Assembly (NCBI RefSeq): GCF_001889525.1
Contig: NZ_CP018192.1
Location: forward strand, 2,012,501 to 2,076,500
Direction: 5' to 3'
DNA length: 64,000 nucleotides
From: Granulibacter bethesdensis
Lineage (GTDB): Bacteria > Pseudomonadota > Alphaproteobacteria > Acetobacterales > Acetobacteraceae
Shown here: positions 54,339 through 63,620 of the stretch, piece after piece
Numbering within the stretch: the first letter of the stretch is position 1
Layout of the letters: every line of letters starts with the position of its first letter
Position numbers and translations under genes: made by a program
The notes under the pieces: generated by a model
Database searches by the model: none
The model's input: only the letters and a program-made list of their open reading frames with translations
Told to the model about the DNA's origin: nothing

Positions 54339-55187
54339 ATGGATGCGCTCGCGGCTTTGTACCTGCAACTGGAATGGGGGGCGGACGAGGCACTCGGTGA
54401 CTCACCGGTGGACCGGTTCAGCATTGCCATGGCCCGTGCTCAGGCGCATTCCGGCATCGCCCCTGCGGACCTGCAAACGGTGCCAGCCGCAGCTCCAGAC
54501 CCTGAACTGCACCGTATCCCTGTCCAGGCTGTTCAAAGACCCGCACCCTTTGCAGGTACGGCATCACTTTTACCGCAACAGGGTGCCGCCCGTCTGGCCG
54601 CGGATATAGCGGCCGAGGCATCCACTCTGGACGCTTTACGCGCTGCGATGGAGCAATTCGATGCCTGTCCGCTCAAGGCCACAGCCACGCAGCTGGTTTT
54701 TTCAGACGGCACCTATGAAGCCGGGTTGATGCTGATTGGTGAAGCACCAGGCGCAGAAGAAGACCGGGCCGGAAAACCGTTTGTCGGTCCTTCCGGGAAA
54801 TTTCTGGACCGCATGCTGGCCAGCGCAGGCATCACGCGGGAACGGGATTTCGTCATTGCCAATCTGATTCCATGGCGCCCCCCCGGAAACCGGAATCCGA
54901 CCGAAACCGAAATTCTCCAGTGCCTGCCTTTTCTGCTGCGCCATATCGTGCTGGCGCGCCCCCGAATGCTGGTGTGTCTGGGAGGTGTATCGGCCAAGGC
55001 TCTGACCGGCAGCACTGTCGGAATCAGGCGGCTGCGAGGCAAATGGACGGATATTGCCATCCCCGGACTGGATTCGCCGTTACCGATGCTGCCGATGCTC
55101 CATCCAGCCTATCTGCTGCGGAATCCGGGGGCCAAGCGGGAAGCCTGGGCGGATATACTGACCCTGCGAAAAGCGCTGGATGGCTGA
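54339..55187 (+). CDS. Uracil-DNA glycosylase, family 4-like
   Basis: Base-excision repair enzyme removing uracil from DNA. 282 residues. The N-terminal ~115 residues form an Ala/Pro-rich extension. The catalytic domain starts near FDACPLKATATQLVFSDG, with the family-4 motif LMLIGEAPGAEEDRAGKPFVGPSGKFLDRML, NLIPWRPPGNRNPTETEI, and the late HPAYLLRNPGAKREAW. Cysteines that may hold a [4Fe-4S] cluster are visible (ACPLK, LQCLPF, VCLGG), but the usual C-x2-C pair at the first site is reduced to one Cys. Divergent from the TPR lipoprotein gene; a transglycosylase gene follows on the same strand. Confidence 0.9.
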   Translation: MDALAALYLQLEWGADEALGDSPVDRFSIAMARAQAHSGIAPADLQTVPAAAPDPELHRIPVQAVQRPAPFAGTASLLPQQGAARLAADIAAEASTLDALRAAMEQFDACPLKATATQLVFSDGTYEAGLMLIGEAPGAEEDRAGKPFVGPSGKFLDRMLASAGITRERDFVIANLIPWRPPGNRNPTETEILQCLPFLLRHIVLARPRMLVCLGGVSAKALTGSTVGIRRLRGKWTDIAIPGLDSPLPMLPMLHPAYLLRNPGAKREAWADILTLRKALDG

Positions 55188-55333
55188 TATGCTACCAGAG
55201 CATGTTTTTGCTGAAACCGTTGAAAAACGTTGCATTCCCCCCTTCACGAAGCGATTTGGCAATGATACTTGTCGCGCTGTGAAGCCCTGAAAGCTTGCCT
55301 GCGCCACTTTTGGCGTGTAGCGCACCCCTCATC

Positions 55334-57172
55334 ATGCGTGGGATCAGACAATCGATCTCCCGACTGGCAGGTGCGCGTGCCCTGCTGGCGGGAGCGGCTT
55401 TTCTGGCCAGTGCGGCCAGTGGGCATGCTCAGTCCATGGATGAAGTGGCGATGGCGATGCCGCGGATCCATCCTCCTCAATTCGGCGTCCCCGGGCTGCC
55501 GCAACCGCTGTCGCCCAGCGATGCGGCCTTGGTACGGCATATTTTCGATGCACAGGCTCATGGCGACCTGATGGAAGCCAGACAGGCGACCGACAGGCTT
55601 GATACGAACTTTCCACTCGGCAAGGCCATGCTCGGCCATATACTGGCTGACCGCTATCTGGGTGCGTTCCACAAAAGCACACCTGCCGAGCTGAAAGACT
55701 GGTTGGCCCATTATCCGAACCATCCTTCCGCCCCGGCAATCCATGCTCTGCTGCTGACCAAGGCAGACAAAAAGGATACGCTGCCCCCAGCCCCCCAGCT
55801 GGTCACCTTCGACCCGACGCCCGGCAACGACCCCGTTCCCGAGGATGACACCCCTCAGGATTTGAGCTTCAAACGCCTGCCGGGACTGGATCACAGCGTT
55901 CATGAACGTGCAGGCTCCGGCCATGCCGATGCAGCACTGCGGATAATTGCCGCCAACACCTCAATCTCCGCGACTTACGGGGCACAGCTTCGTGCCGAAG
56001 TCGCGCAAATTCTGTTCACCCTCAATCAGGACAACGAGGCACTGCGGATTGCGCTGGAAGCCGAACAACAGGGGCATGGCAAGGTCGGGCTGGGCAGTTA
56101 CGTGTCCGGGCTGCTGCTATGGCGCAAGGCCGAGTATCAACAGGCGATGGCGCATTTCGAGGCGACATGGAGCGCGGAGATGACGTCAGCCGCCATTCGC
56201 ACCGCCGGAGCGTTCTGGGCTGCACGATCCCATCTGCGCAGCCACGATCCAGCCAATTATGCTGTCTGGATGCATCGGGCCGCTGAGCAGCCGCGCACGT
56301 TCTATGGCTTGCTGGCCCGTCGCGTTCTGGGGGTGGGGATCGAAGGTTCACTCTCCCTGACCAGAGAAACCCTCGGCACGGCCGATCTGGAAGCCATCTC
56401 GGCCACCGAAGCCGGAACAACCGCTTTCGCCCTGCTTCAGGTGGAGCAGCCGGATCGGGCAGAGCAGGAATTCAGGCGTCTGGCAGGGCAATCGCACGAC
56501 AATACCGCCATGATCCATGCGCTGATGCTGGTGGCCGACAAGGCCGGGCTGCATGATCTCAGTGCCCAGCTTGCAGCTCTCAATCAGGCGGCCGATGGGC
56601 ACCCGCGTGACTATGCACGCTTTCCGGTGCCTGCCCTGAAACCACAAGGCGGTTTCAGCATCTCTCCCGCACTGGTCTACGGGTTGACCCGAGTGGAATC
56701 CAACTTCAACGCCTCAGCTGTATCCGCCGTCGGCGCGCGCGGGTTGATGCAGTTAATGCCGCAAACCGCGAATTATGTCGCAGAGACACATACTGGCGCA
56801 GCACGGCTCCATGACCCGGCGGTTAATCTGAAGCTGGGACAGCGTTACGTGGCCTATCTGGCGGATAGCGATGTAACGGGGGGAGACCTGCTGCGTATCC
56901 TCGCCAGTTACAATAGCGGGCCGAACAGCTTTTCCCGCTGGGGCGCACAGATTCAGCATCATGATGATCCGCTTCTGTTCATCGAGGCAATTCCGCTCGC
57001 GGAAACCCGCAGCTTCATCCAGCGCACCCTGACATATAGCTGGATCTACGCTGCGCGGCTTGACATTGATGCGCCCGGTCTGGACGAATTGGCAGCCGGG
57101 ATTTTTCCGCATTTCACGGCTACAACCCCGGACAGCCAGAGCCTGAACCGTATGAAAATCAGACTTCACTGA
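55334..57172 (+). CDS. Soluble lytic murein transglycosylase (Slt70-like)
   Basis: Periplasmic enzyme cleaving peptidoglycan glycan strands with formation of 1,6-anhydro ends. About 612 residues. Signal peptide (ALLAGAAFLASAASGHAQ), a long alpha-helical superhelix (about 60-440), then the catalytic SLT domain (about 450-600) with the Glu in ALVYGLTRVESNFNASAVSAVGARGLMQLMPQTANYV and LLRILASYNSGPNSFSRWG. I start at ATG 55334; the frame also offers TTG 55295. The gene is followed by a 17-bp perfect inverted repeat. Confidence 0.93.
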   Translation: MRGIRQSISRLAGARALLAGAAFLASAASGHAQSMDEVAMAMPRIHPPQFGVPGLPQPLSPSDAALVRHIFDAQAHGDLMEARQATDRLDTNFPLGKAMLGHILADRYLGAFHKSTPAELKDWLAHYPNHPSAPAIHALLLTKADKKDTLPPAPQLVTFDPTPGNDPVPEDDTPQDLSFKRLPGLDHSVHERAGSGHADAALRIIAANTSISATYGAQLRAEVAQILFTLNQDNEALRIALEAEQQGHGKVGLGSYVSGLLLWRKAEYQQAMAHFEATWSAEMTSAAIRTAGAFWAARSHLRSHDPANYAVWMHRAAEQPRTFYGLLARRVLGVGIEGSLSLTRETLGTADLEAISATEAGTTAFALLQVEQPDRAEQEFRRLAGQSHDNTAMIHALMLVADKAGLHDLSAQLAALNQAADGHPRDYARFPVPALKPQGGFSISPALVYGLTRVESNFNASAVSAVGARGLMQLMPQTANYVAETHTGAARLHDPAVNLKLGQRYVAYLADSDVTGGDLLRILASYNSGPNSFSRWGAQIQHHDDPLLFIEAIPLAETRSFIQRTLTYSWIYAARLDIDAPGLDELAAGIFPHFTATTPDSQSLNRMKIRLH

Positions 57173-57190
57173 ATGAAGCAGCAGAGGTGA

Positions 57191-57250
57191 TTTTCAGGCT
57201 TTTCCGCTTCCGTCGCCCAAAGATGGTTATGGCGCGGAAAAGCCTGAAAA
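57191..57250. repeat. Perfect 17-bp inverted repeat between convergent genes
   Basis: TTTTCAGGCTTTTCCGC (57191-57207) and GCGGAAAAGCCTGAAAA (57234-57250) with a 26-base loop. It could form a long hairpin in either transcript and end the convergent slt-like and ohyA transcripts, although the terminal T runs are only four long. Confidence 0.75.
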
Positions 57251-57293
57251 CAACTGGCCATTTTGATGACTGCCAAGCTGTGAAGAAATTTTC

Positions 57294-59270
57294 TTACTTT
57301 TTACCGCAGGCCTTGAGGTCGTCCAGTAACCTCTGCAACCAGTCACCCAAAGTTATGATGGCCTGACTGCCTTTACCCAGCAGCCCCTGAAGCTCCGCCT
57401 CTGTTGCTTCATGTCTGCTCTGTCCCGAATCCGGCAAAGGCGGCAAAATATGAGCGTAATAGGTCTTGCCAAGCAGACGGTGCAGCAGACGTTCGCCGGG
57501 GAATGGTTGATCATTATTCACCGTGCGTGCCGCCTTCAGCATCGTGCGGATATCATACTGAACCGGGCTGATATCCGGCACCTGCCTGCGCAGACCGAGC
57601 AGCGTATAGACTGCAATACGCGCGGTACGGACCGATGACTCAACCGTAAAAACCACATCATTCGCTGTTTCCACGAACTGACCCATCAGACCAAGATTGG
57701 TGCACCCTTTCGGCACCACACGCGGTCTGTCACCAGCGGCACGTGGCATGAACATGGATGTGATATAAGGCATCAGCGCCAGCCTGACCCTGGAATTGGC
57801 CGCGACAGCCTCGAACTGCTCATCACTGATGCCGAGATGATAGCACAGCTCCTGCAGAATTTCCCGACCGGTGCAGGCAGGCATCGGCTTTGCAACACGA
57901 TTGCCATTTTTATCCATCAACAGCGCATAAGCCCACAAAACCAGTACATCGCCCGGCTGATCCGGAAAATGCGGCTGCCGATTACAAGTGAAGCTCAGTA
58001 TCCAGTTCGAATCCGTAAAGGTGATAACACCACCCGTCACAGTCCTGCCGGAATAAGGGTCGTTGATTGATAATTCTTTCAGTCTATCAATCAGTGGTGA
58101 TGGTTTGCAGGTAATCGTAGCCGATTCCCAGATGGATTTTCCGACATCACCGTAAAATTTCTCAGGCTTTCCAAAAACTGCGGACCGACGCGCCAGATTT
58201 TTCCACACCGCCCAGTCGCTTTCCTCACCAGGATCATTGGTGTCGCGTTCCAGCACCGGCGCATGATCCATGTCGCCGTACGTCGTGCCTTCTGTCATTG
58301 ATCCGGTCAACGCAAACACGACATCTTTGGCACCGACAGGAAGAATGCCTTCCTTGCCATCGATTTTAGCCTTGATCGCAGTCACGGTGCGAGTGTCACC
58401 TTCCTCCGTCATCTCAAGATCATAGACGCGCGTCCTGAACTGCATTTTCACACCCCGCTTCGCGAGATGAGCAACCAGAGGACGAACAAAAGTATCGTAT
58501 TGATTGTATTTCGGAAAAACGAGCGCCGACATATCACGCAACCCGTCGATCGCATCAAGGAAGCGGTGCATGTAAAGCTTCATTTCCAGCAGGCTATGCC
58601 AGTTTTGAAAAGCAAACATGGATCGCCAGAAAAACCAGAAATTAGTTTGCAGAAATGCCTCACTGAAATATTGCTCGATGGTCATGTCATCGAGATCCTC
58701 TTTCCGCTTCAACAGCAGACGAATGAGTTCCCATTGCTGCGATCTGGAGAGGCCGAACGTCGAGAAATCGCGGATCTGCCCTTGTTTGTGCATAAGCCGG
58801 GCCTTGGAATAATTCGGGTCGTTATCGTTGACGAGCCGATATTCATCCAGAACACTGTAGCCTTCAGGCAGCTCGAGCGCCTGCACGTCCTGAAACAGAT
58901 CCCATACATTATCGTAGTTCCAGACCATCTCTCGGCCACCACGGATGATGTAGCCATCCTCTGCATTGCCCGCGCCATCCAGCGACCCACCCTCGATATC
59001 GAGCGCGTCGAGAATAGTGATGTCCTCCCCTTGCATTCCACCATCACGGATCAGGTAATAAGCCGCCGCAAGCCCGGCGATCCCATTGCCGATGATCCAT
59101 GCCTTGCGCCCTTCCACCTGCTGCGCAGGGAAGGGCCGGTTGCGCATGTAAGCGCCCATCATGTCCGGCGGTGGAAGTGTATTTTCAGGGCGATTGTTCC
59201 AGTACCCCGCTGTCGCGTCATTCTCGACCGTGAAGGGAGAAGAATTGCTGTCCGTAGTGTCTTCAGTCAT
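57294..59270 (-). CDS. ohyA: Oleate hydratase (myosin cross-reactive antigen family)
   Basis: FAD-containing enzyme adding water to cis-9 double bonds of unsaturated fatty acids to give 10-hydroxy acids. 658 residues, normal family length. The FAD-binding region is [35 protein letters not shown], followed by the MCRA blocks [50 protein letters not shown] and [35 protein letters not shown] start at ATG 59270 (MTEDTTDS) because GGGAGA lies six bases upstream; the frame opens at 59330. It stands alone. The upstream 274 bases to moaB show no other gene. Confidence 0.95.
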   Translation of the reverse strand: MTEDTTDSNSSPFTVENDATAGYWNNRPENTLPPPDMMGAYMRNRPFPAQQVEGRKAWIIGNGIAGLAAAYYLIRDGGMQGEDITILDALDIEGGSLDGAGNAEDGYIIRGGREMVWNYDNVWDLFQDVQALELPEGYSVLDEYRLVNDNDPNYSKARLMHKQGQIRDFSTFGLSRSQQWELIRLLLKRKEDLDDMTIEQYFSEAFLQTNFWFFWRSMFAFQNWHSLLEMKLYMHRFLDAIDGLRDMSALVFPKYNQYDTFVRPLVAHLAKRGVKMQFRTRVYDLEMTEEGDTRTVTAIKAKIDGKEGILPVGAKDVVFALTGSMTEGTTYGDMDHAPVLERDTNDPGEESDWAVWKNLARRSAVFGKPEKFYGDVGKSIWESATITCKPSPLIDRLKELSINDPYSGRTVTGGVITFTDSNWILSFTCNRQPHFPDQPGDVLVLWAYALLMDKNGNRVAKPMPACTGREILQELCYHLGISDEQFEAVAANSRVRLALMPYITSMFMPRAAGDRPRVVPKGCTNLGLMGQFVETANDVVFTVESSVRTARIAVYTLLGLRRQVPDISPVQYDIRTMLKAARTVNNDQPFPGERLLHRLLGKTYYAHILPPLPDSGQSRHEATEAELQGLLGKGSQAIITLGDWLQRLLDDLKACGKK

Positions 59271-59544
59271 CAATCGTCTCCCAACAATAATCGGCACGTC
59301 ACAACCGGTTGCGCGTCTACGGGATCGCACCGCGAAGCAAGACCGCCAGGCTTATCCGTCATCAAATGATTTTGGTACGCTATCGCACGCTCCTGTAACG
59401 GAGTGATGCACTTCGGGTTTCTGCGGAAAACTTACCTGACCACCTTATCAACCCGGCCTGTGCAGATATTGAATGCTGTCTTTCACAGCGACGGCAGACT
59501 GCTCTAAGAAAGCATCCTTCAGATGGATCAGGGGAGCTTGCGGC

Positions 59545-60075
59545 ATGTCGCGCATTGATGAGACCAGAGCCTTCGTACCGGTCAACATCGCCATCCTGAC
59601 GGTTTCCGATACCCGTACGCTGGCCAACGATACGTCCGGCGATGCGCTTGCCACGATGATCGGGGAAGCAGGCCACGCTGTGTTGATGCGGGAAATCATC
59701 AAGGATGATGCGGATGCGCTGGAGGCTGCTTTCCGCGGCTGGATCGCCACCCCCGCAATCGACGTAATCATTTCCTCCGGCGGCACCGGCGTCACCGGGC
59801 GCGATGTCACACCGGAAGCGCTCGACCGCGTGCTGGAAAAAAAGATCGAAGGGTTCGGCGAGTTATTCCGTATGCTGAGTTACCAGAAAATCGGCACCTC
59901 GACGATCCAGTCACGCGCGTTGGCGGGGGTTGCCAACGGGACCTATATCTTTGCGCTGCCCGGCAGCACCGGCGCGGTGAAAGATGCCTGGCAGGACATT
60001 CTGCGCTGGCAGCTGGATATCCGTCATCGACCCTGCAATTTCGTGGAATTGATGCCACGGCTGAAAGAACGCTGA
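59545..60075 (+). CDS. moaB: Molybdenum cofactor biosynthesis protein MoaB
   Basis: Molybdopterin adenylyltransferase-type protein (MoaB/MogA fold). 176 residues from ATG 59545, preceded by GGGGAG. Family motifs: NIAILTVSDTRTLANDTSGD, the substrate-binding IISSGGTGVTGRDVTPEALDRVLEK, GFGELFRMLSYQKIGTSTIQSRALAGVANGTYIFALPGSTGAVKDAW. No other moa genes are adjacent. Convergent with the DJ-1-family gene, four bases apart. Confidence 0.93.
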   Translation: MSRIDETRAFVPVNIAILTVSDTRTLANDTSGDALATMIGEAGHAVLMREIIKDDADALEAAFRGWIATPAIDVIISSGGTGVTGRDVTPEALDRVLEKKIEGFGELFRMLSYQKIGTSTIQSRALAGVANGTYIFALPGSTGAVKDAWQDILRWQLDIRHRPCNFVELMPRLKER

Positions 60076-60079
60076 GCCA

Positions 60080-60766
60080 TCACTCTGTCAGTTTTTGTGC
60101 CGTGATACGGTCAATGATCTGCCGTCTTGCGGCACGTCCCTTTGTCAGCATCTCCTCCACCTCGGCGCGGATGGCAGGAGGCGCCTGTTCCGGACGCCCG
60201 GACTGGAATGGCGGTGCCGGCGCATATTCCATCTGAAGCTGAACGGACTGAGCCAATGCCTCCCCGCTCATGGCGGCGATGACACTGAGCGCAAGATCCA
60301 GCCCGGCTGTCACGCCACCGCCGGTCAGCAGCTTTCCATCCTGCACCACGCGCGCCTGCACCGGCTCCGCCCCGAAGGCGGTCAGAAAATCATGCGCCGC
60401 CCAGTAGGTGGTCGCTTTCTTCCCGCGCAGCAATCCTGCCGCCCCCAGCACCAGCGCACCCGTGCAGACAGAACAGATGAAGCGCGCCGTTTCCGCCTGT
60501 TTGACGAGCCAGGTCAGCACCTCCTGATCTTCCAGCAGGGCGTCGATCCCCCTGCCGCCCGGAATACAGATCACATCCAGTCGGGGCGCTTCGGAAAGCT
60601 TCGTGTCGGCCTCGATACGCATACCGCCTTCTGCCATGACCGGGCCGGTTTCTTTCCACAGCAGATGCACCTGCGCATCGGGGACATGCCGGAAGGCCTC
60701 CCACGGAGCCGTCAGGTCGAGCTGCGTGATCGCCGGAAACAACAACAACCCAATATGAATTGTCAT
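60080..60766 (-). CDS. DJ-1/PfpI family protein, isonitrile hydratase-like
   Basis: 228 residues of the glutamine-amidotransferase-like DJ-1/PfpI fold. The nucleophile elbow is FICSVCTGALVLGAAGLL (second Cys). The N-terminal Asp region FPAITQLDLTAPWEAFRHVP and TTYWAAHDFLTAFGAEPV resemble the Pseudomonas isonitrile hydratase InhA. Isonitrile hydration to N-substituted formamide is known for that enzyme; whether this one has the same activity is uncertain, as many DJ-1 relatives differ. It overlaps the ClC gene by four bases and is its downstream operon partner. Confidence 0.85.
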   Translation of the reverse strand: MTIHIGLLLFPAITQLDLTAPWEAFRHVPDAQVHLLWKETGPVMAEGGMRIEADTKLSEAPRLDVICIPGGRGIDALLEDQEVLTWLVKQAETARFICSVCTGALVLGAAGLLRGKKATTYWAAHDFLTAFGAEPVQARVVQDGKLLTGGGVTAGLDLALSVIAAMSGEALAQSVQLQMEYAPAPPFQSGRPEQAPPAIRAEVEEMLTKGRAARRQIIDRITAQKLTE

Positions 60767-62202
60767 TTACCTTCCTCCTGCACAGTCTCCCTGACCGGAG
60801 ACGGGACAGGGATCGTCATGGCGAAGCGCCGCGCCAGCGCACCATACAGAGCGCGACGGCATACCAAGCGCGACACCGCAAACGCCATCATCGAAGTGGC
60901 CATCAGCGGTATCAGCATCGACTGATTATCCGCCATCTCCATCACGATGACCGCCGCCGTAATCGGGGCCTGCACCACCCCGGAAAAATACGCCACCATC
61001 CCCAGCAGCACCACCGATCCGGCGGCCAGCCCTGGTACCAGCCACGCTACCCATTCCCCAAGCCCGGCCCCAATGGCGAGGGAGGGCGCGAAAATCCCGC
61101 CCGGAATCCCGCTGAGATAGGATGCGGCCGAGGCCACCAGTTTCAACAGCGCGAATTTCAACCCTTCGGTATCGCCCGGAATGCCGGTCACCATATCACG
61201 CGCCTGCTCATATCCTGTACCGTATGTCTCGCCATGGGATAGCAGGCCGGTGATAGCCACGATCAGGCCGCACAATGCCGCAAACAGCACCGGATACTGC
61301 TTCACCAACCTCCCGAGCGCACCAGGAAAGCCCTTGGCGGCACGGATCAGTAAGGCGCTGAAAGAACCACCCAGCAGTCCTCCCAGTAACGCACAGATCA
61401 CCATGGCCATCACTTCCGATGGTCCGAATTTCATTGTCGCATCGATATGGCCGAAATAACTGTAATTTCCGACCAGAGCGATCGTCACAACACCTGAAAT
61501 CACCACGGCCGCCAGCGTATTGCCGGAGGTTCTGGCCTCATAGGAATGGCTCAATTCCTCGATTGCGAACACGATCCCGGCAAGCGGGGTGTTGAAAGCA
61601 GCGGCGATCCCGGCAGCGCCCCCTGCCAGCACGACGCTGCGTCGTAATTCCGGCGTCGGCAGATGCAGCAAGCGACCCAGCGCATGCATCACGGAGGCAC
61701 CCACCTGCACGGTCGGCCCTTCCCTGCCGATCGAGGCACCACTGGCAAGCCCCAACAGGGTCAGCAGAATTTTACCGACAGCGATGCGCAGCGATAAAAT
61801 CCTGTCGACCTGCCGCACATCCGCCAGATCGAGCGAGGCAATCACCTGCGGAATCCCGCTTCCCTGTGAACCGGGAAAGACATGCCGCGCCAGCAGAAAC
61901 GAAACAACCAGCCCGGCTGGCGCCAGAATCAGAATGATCCAGGCACCATGGGCGATCACCACGCTGAAAACATCCTGCGCCCGGTCTGCCAATTTTGCGA
62001 ACGCGATGGCGGTCAGCGAAACTGCCACGGCACCGCCCCAGAACACCATCCGCCGCACCCAAAGCCGTGTGGATATCATCGGCGACCGCCTGAGCCGCCG
62101 CGCCCGGGCCGAGCGTGTCATGCGGCGCACTGAATCAGACAGCGATGAAACACTGTCATGCTCCGTTCCATTCGAGCGCGGCGTATCCGATTGTTCATTC
62201 AT
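60763..62202 (-). CDS. ClC-type chloride/proton antiporter
   Basis: 479 residues. A cytosolic basic N terminus (about 1-50) is followed by about 17 membrane helices. The three selectivity motifs are present: GSGIPQ (about 112), GREGPT with the gating Glu (about 158), and GGIFAP (about 362). The second Glu needed for proton transport is present in AGIVFAIEELSHSYEA. This argues for an antiporter, not a channel, comparable to E. coli ClcA, which supports extreme acid resistance. No C-terminal CBS domains. Overlaps the DJ-1-family gene. Confidence 0.93.
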   Translation of the reverse strand: MNEQSDTPRSNGTEHDSVSSLSDSVRRMTRSARARRLRRSPMISTRLWVRRMVFWGGAVAVSLTAIAFAKLADRAQDVFSVVIAHGAWIILILAPAGLVVSFLLARHVFPGSQGSGIPQVIASLDLADVRQVDRILSLRIAVGKILLTLLGLASGASIGREGPTVQVGASVMHALGRLLHLPTPELRRSVVLAGGAAGIAAAFNTPLAGIVFAIEELSHSYEARTSGNTLAAVVISGVVTIALVGNYSYFGHIDATMKFGPSEVMAMVICALLGGLLGGSFSALLIRAAKGFPGALGRLVKQYPVLFAALCGLIVAITGLLSHGETYGTGYEQARDMVTGIPGDTEGLKFALLKLVASAASYLSGIPGGIFAPSLAIGAGLGEWVAWLVPGLAAGSVVLLGMVAYFSGVVQAPITAAVIVMEMADNQSMLIPLMATSMMAFAVSRLVCRRALYGALARRFAMTIPVPSPVRETVQEEGK

Positions 62203-62262
62203 TGTTCTGGACTCCCTGCTCGGACCGCATTAAGCTGCAAAAGAACATAAAGGGAACAAACG

Positions 62263-63498
62263 ATGGGCCGCCAATCGTCATCCCCCCATTCAGACCATAC
62301 CTGTGACGCCGCCATGCCATGTCCCTCTCATGCCCCGATGGAACTGCCGGAGGCAATGCCGTCTCTGGCCAGAAAAGGGCGTGGAGCCGTGTCAGAACCC
62401 GGTATCCGCTATGACCGTTACCAACCCGTTCCATGGGATGATGGCTGGGGCAGTCTGGAAGATGCCCCGGCCGCCCTGCCGACAACCCTGATCCGCGACA
62501 GCAGCCGCACCGCCATCAGTTGGAATGACAGTCCGGATATCGGTTTTGATCGTGCCATCAACCCGTATCGCGGCTGTGAACATGGCTGTATCTACTGCTT
62601 CGCGCGCCCCACCCATGCCTATCTCGGCTACTCGCCGGGGCTGGATTTCGAAACCAAGCTTCTGTTCAAGCCGGAGGTCGCCTCCCTGCTGAGCAAGGCG
62701 CTCAGTCGCCCTTCCTACGTGCCACGCCCCATCGCACTGGGCAGCAATACCGATCCTTATCAGCCGGTAGAACGCAGCCTGCGCCTGACCCGCTCGATCC
62801 TCGACGTACTAGAGCGGTTCGAACACCCCGTCACCATCGTTACCAAATCAGCCGGCGTGCTGCGAGATCGCGATATTCTGGCACGGCTGGCGGAGCGAAA
62901 ACTGGTCAGGGTCTATCTCTCCGTGACGACACTGGACCCAACCCTGTCCCGCCTGATGGAACCTCGGGCGGCCAGCCCGTCCAGACGTATTCAGACCCTT
63001 GAAGCCTTGCAACAGGCGGGCATTCCGACCGGTGTGCTGGCAGCCCCCATGATTCCCGGCCTGAACGATGCAGAACTGGAAGCCATTCTGGAGCAAGCCG
63101 CCAAAGCCGGGGCCAGACAGGCAGGTTATATTCTGCTTCGCCTGCCGCAGGAGGTCGCCCCCATGTTCCGGGACTGGCTGGAGCATCACTTCCCTGCCAA
63201 AGCCCGTAAAGTCCTGAACCTGATCCGGGGCATGCGCGGCGGAAAGCTGAACAATGCGGAATTTCACAGCCGTTTCCGCGGAGATGGTCCCTATGCCGCT
63301 ATACTGCGCAGCCGTTTTCAGCATGCGGTAAAGGCTTACAGGCTTAATACAGCCATGGAGCCGCTGGACGTGACCCGGTTCTCACATGCCGCACAAAGCC
63401 CCTCCGGAACGGATGAAGCAGTCTCTGATCCATCCCAGGTTATCAGGCAAAACACGAAACAAACCGACAGACAGGCGCGGCAACTTTCTTTATTCTAA
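62263..63498 (+). CDS. PA0069-type radical SAM protein
   Basis: 411 residues. The radical SAM cysteines are in NPYRGCEHGCIYCFARPTHAYLG (C-x3-C-x2-C) near residue 105. The family blocks IALGSNTDPYQPVERSLRLTRSILDVLERF, VRVYLSVTTLDPTLSRLMEPRAASPSRRI and LNLIRGMRGGKLNNAEFHSRFRGDGPYA follow. These proteins are related to spore photoproduct lyase-like SplB but are annotated only as PA0069-family radical SAM; the reaction is unknown. A [4Fe-4S] cluster and SAM are expected. Ends with a short Gln/Lys-rich tail. Confidence 0.92.
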   Translation: MGRQSSSPHSDHTCDAAMPCPSHAPMELPEAMPSLARKGRGAVSEPGIRYDRYQPVPWDDGWGSLEDAPAALPTTLIRDSSRTAISWNDSPDIGFDRAINPYRGCEHGCIYCFARPTHAYLGYSPGLDFETKLLFKPEVASLLSKALSRPSYVPRPIALGSNTDPYQPVERSLRLTRSILDVLERFEHPVTIVTKSAGVLRDRDILARLAERKLVRVYLSVTTLDPTLSRLMEPRAASPSRRIQTLEALQQAGIPTGVLAAPMIPGLNDAELEAILEQAAKAGARQAGYILLRLPQEVAPMFRDWLEHHFPAKARKVLNLIRGMRGGKLNNAEFHSRFRGDGPYAAILRSRFQHAVKAYRLNTAMEPLDVTRFSHAAQSPSGTDEAVSDPSQVIRQNTKQTDRQARQLSLF

Positions 63499-63620
63499 AA
63501 GCAGCAAAAGGCTGTTGGACAATATCTGGCAGCCCGGGGATTCGGCTGTTTTGGAAAACATGCCTTTTTCAGAAAATCCAGCTGCGTCGCGGTTATGTCG
63601 GCAGTCATGAAACGCGGAGT

